Positions 34,166 through 35,056 of a stretch of DNA of 35,056 nucleotides are shown one piece after another. Position numbers and translations under genes: made by a program. A model generated the notes under the pieces. The model had not been told where the DNA came from, searched no databases, and saw only the letters and a list, made by a program, of their open reading frames with translations. The stretch covers positions 1 through 35,056 of the forward strand of contig JAFGNZ010000198.1 of NCBI GenBank assembly GCA_016926755.1. The letters run 5' to 3'. How positions within the stretch are numbered: position 1 is the first letter of the stretch; every line of letters starts with the position of its first letter. This DNA comes from Myxococcaceae bacterium. GTDB taxonomy: Bacteria > Myxococcota > Myxococcia > Myxococcales > Myxococcaceae.

Positions 34166-35056
34166 ATGAAGCCATGGCGGACTCTGTGGAAGACCGAGGC
34201 GCTGCTCCTCGCGGTGGTGGTGGGGTGCGGGGTGACTCCGAGAGCCGTCCGGGTGGAGACCGGAGCGGGGGGAGAAAGAATCGTCCACATCCCCCGCACG
34301 GTAACGGTGGAGCCGGTGGAGGTGACGGCGGAGGAGAGCACCCAAGCCATCCGGAGAATGGCGAGAGAGGCGCGGCTGAGCGGCACCCCACGTGAGACGG
34401 TGGAGAGGTTGTTTCAGCTCGACACGGTGTACGGCGATTACGTGTACCTGCTGCGAGAGAGGAAGCTGGTGCCGCTGGAGTCCGGCACCGCGCTGGAAGG
34501 GACGTTGACGGAGGAGGATCAGCAGTGGGTCAACCGGTACAAGGCCTGGTGTCGGAGCGCCCATGGAGTGGAGGGCGACTGCCTGGGAGGCGCGCTGGTG
34601 GCGGGGAAGTACCTGGACTTGCAGGGCCGGTACATGTGGGCGATGGCGATGAGCAAGAGCCCGGTGCTGGAGGAGTTCGAGAAGGCGCTGGGCGAGATGG
34701 TGAGCATGCAGGAGGTGATGCAGGCCGCGATGTGCACGGTGGTGATGCTGCTGTTCCTGCTGGCGATGCCCGAGCCGGTGACGAAGCTCGCGGCCGCGTG
34801 GGCAACGGCGGCGCTGGTTTTCTGGATCGGCGCCAAGACGCTTTACAACCTGGTGACGGGTTGGTTCCAGCTGATGGAGGAGGTGAAGGTGGCCACCACC
34901 TTCGAGGAGGTGCGGGAGGCGGGAGAGAAGTACGGCCGGTTGTTCTCGCGAGAGGCGGCCCAAGCATTCGCCATGATCGCGATGGCGGTGCTGACGCACA
35001 CGGCGAAGGGGTTCGCGGAGCAGGTGGGGACGCTGCCGGGTTCCGCGCAGGTGTCG
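34166..35056 (+). CDS. Putative SitA-family polymorphic toxin lipoprotein (3' end outside window)
   Basis: 297 codons without a stop, running off the right edge. ATG at 34166 with AAGGGG seven bases upstream. Lipoprotein signal with lipobox VVGC (Cys21), then GAGGERIVHIPRTVTVEPVE, a Cys pair at 129 and 139 (CRSAHGVEGDC), and a hydrophobic stretch at about 185-222 (TVVMLLFLLAMPEPVTKLAA then AWATAALVFWIG). The order of lipoprotein signal, a short VHIPRT-type segment, a GDCL-type Cys region and an APEPxTK hydrophobic hairpin is what I recall for myxobacterial SitA5-type polymorphic toxins, which pass between kin by TraA/TraB outer-membrane exchange and carry variable C-terminal toxin domains. 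The toxin domain and any immunity gene would lie beyond the window. The family call is from memory. Confidence 0.6.
   Translation, partial: MKPWRTLWKTEALLLAVVVGCGVTPRAVRVETGAGGERIVHIPRTVTVEPVEVTAEESTQAIRRMAREARLSGTPRETVERLFQLDTVYGDYVYLLRERKLVPLESGTALEGTLTEEDQQWVNRYKAWCRSAHGVEGDCLGGALVAGKYLDLQGRYMWAMAMSKSPVLEEFEKALGEMVSMQEVMQAAMCTVVMLLFLLAMPEPVTKLAAAWATAALVFWIGAKTLYNLVTGWFQLMEEVKVATTFEEVREAGEKYGRLFSREAAQAFAMIAMAVLTHTAKGFAEQVGTLPGSAQVS

Noticed and set aside
34159..34395. A 78-aa Gly-rich ORF at the right end
   Set aside because: It is out of frame with the long lipoprotein frame that starts at 34166 with a ribosome site, and its translation is low complexity.

Overview
The window is very GC-rich and reads as chromosomal DNA of a predatory or social myxobacterium, most likely suborder Cystobacterineae (the Archangium, Cystobacter, Stigmatella and Myxococcus side). 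The signs are many lipoproteins with PDAG-type linkers, Ser/Thr kinases next to hybrid histidine kinases, a kinase-ATPase-TPR giant, an NGLST-repeat lipoprotein pair, and a final open gene that resembles the SitA swarm-inhibition toxins known from Myxococcus. No insertion sequence, CRISPR array, rRNA or intact tRNA was seen. The species call is inference.

Layout. 91-2679 (-) is a 14-repeat Kelch lipoprotein. 2680-3096 is a long gap with a defective tmRNA-3'-end-like sequence. 3097-5109 (-) holds a TIGR01777-type epimerase, a tiny coupled ORF and a TPR lipoprotein. 5218-5394 (+) is a truncated 2OG-Fe(II) oxygenase remnant. 5522-8082 (+) is a membrane PAS histidine kinase followed by a DUF2071 protein. 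8102-10182 (-) is a tandem pair of paralogous NGLST-repeat lipoproteins. 10430-11863 (-) is a Ser/Thr kinase that diverges from 12080-16158 (+), an FHA-PAS-PAS hybrid histidine kinase translationally coupled to an OPT-family transporter. 16139-20155 (-) is a kinase / cyclase-like / AAA ATPase / TPR giant whose end overlaps the OPT gene tail to tail. 20305-24209 carries three family-4 glycosyltransferases, two coupled on the minus strand and one divergent. 24222-27905 (-) is a pair of DUF4139 (MuiA-like) exported proteins, one with a TonB-receptor-type domain inserted. 28245-32036 (+) is an M15-like zinc peptidase lipoprotein, a TPR secretory protein and a polytopic GT-C-like membrane protein. 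32053-34013 holds small genes: GlsB/YeaQ-type membrane protein, metallothionein-like zinc protein, GreA/GreB-like protein and a YdjM/DUF457-like membrane protein. 34166 to the right edge (+) is a lipoprotein with no stop inside the window, a candidate SitA-family polymorphic toxin.

How the genes may work together. The region is rich in signal transduction and surface functions. The strongest contextual link is the Ser/Thr kinase facing a histidine kinase with an FHA (phosphothreonine-binding) domain, with the OPT transporter coupled to that histidine kinase. The most exciting local signals are the partial SitA-like toxin, the NGLST paralogs with identical 15-bp repeats and a shared leader dyad, and the DUF4139 protein with a receptor-type insertion.
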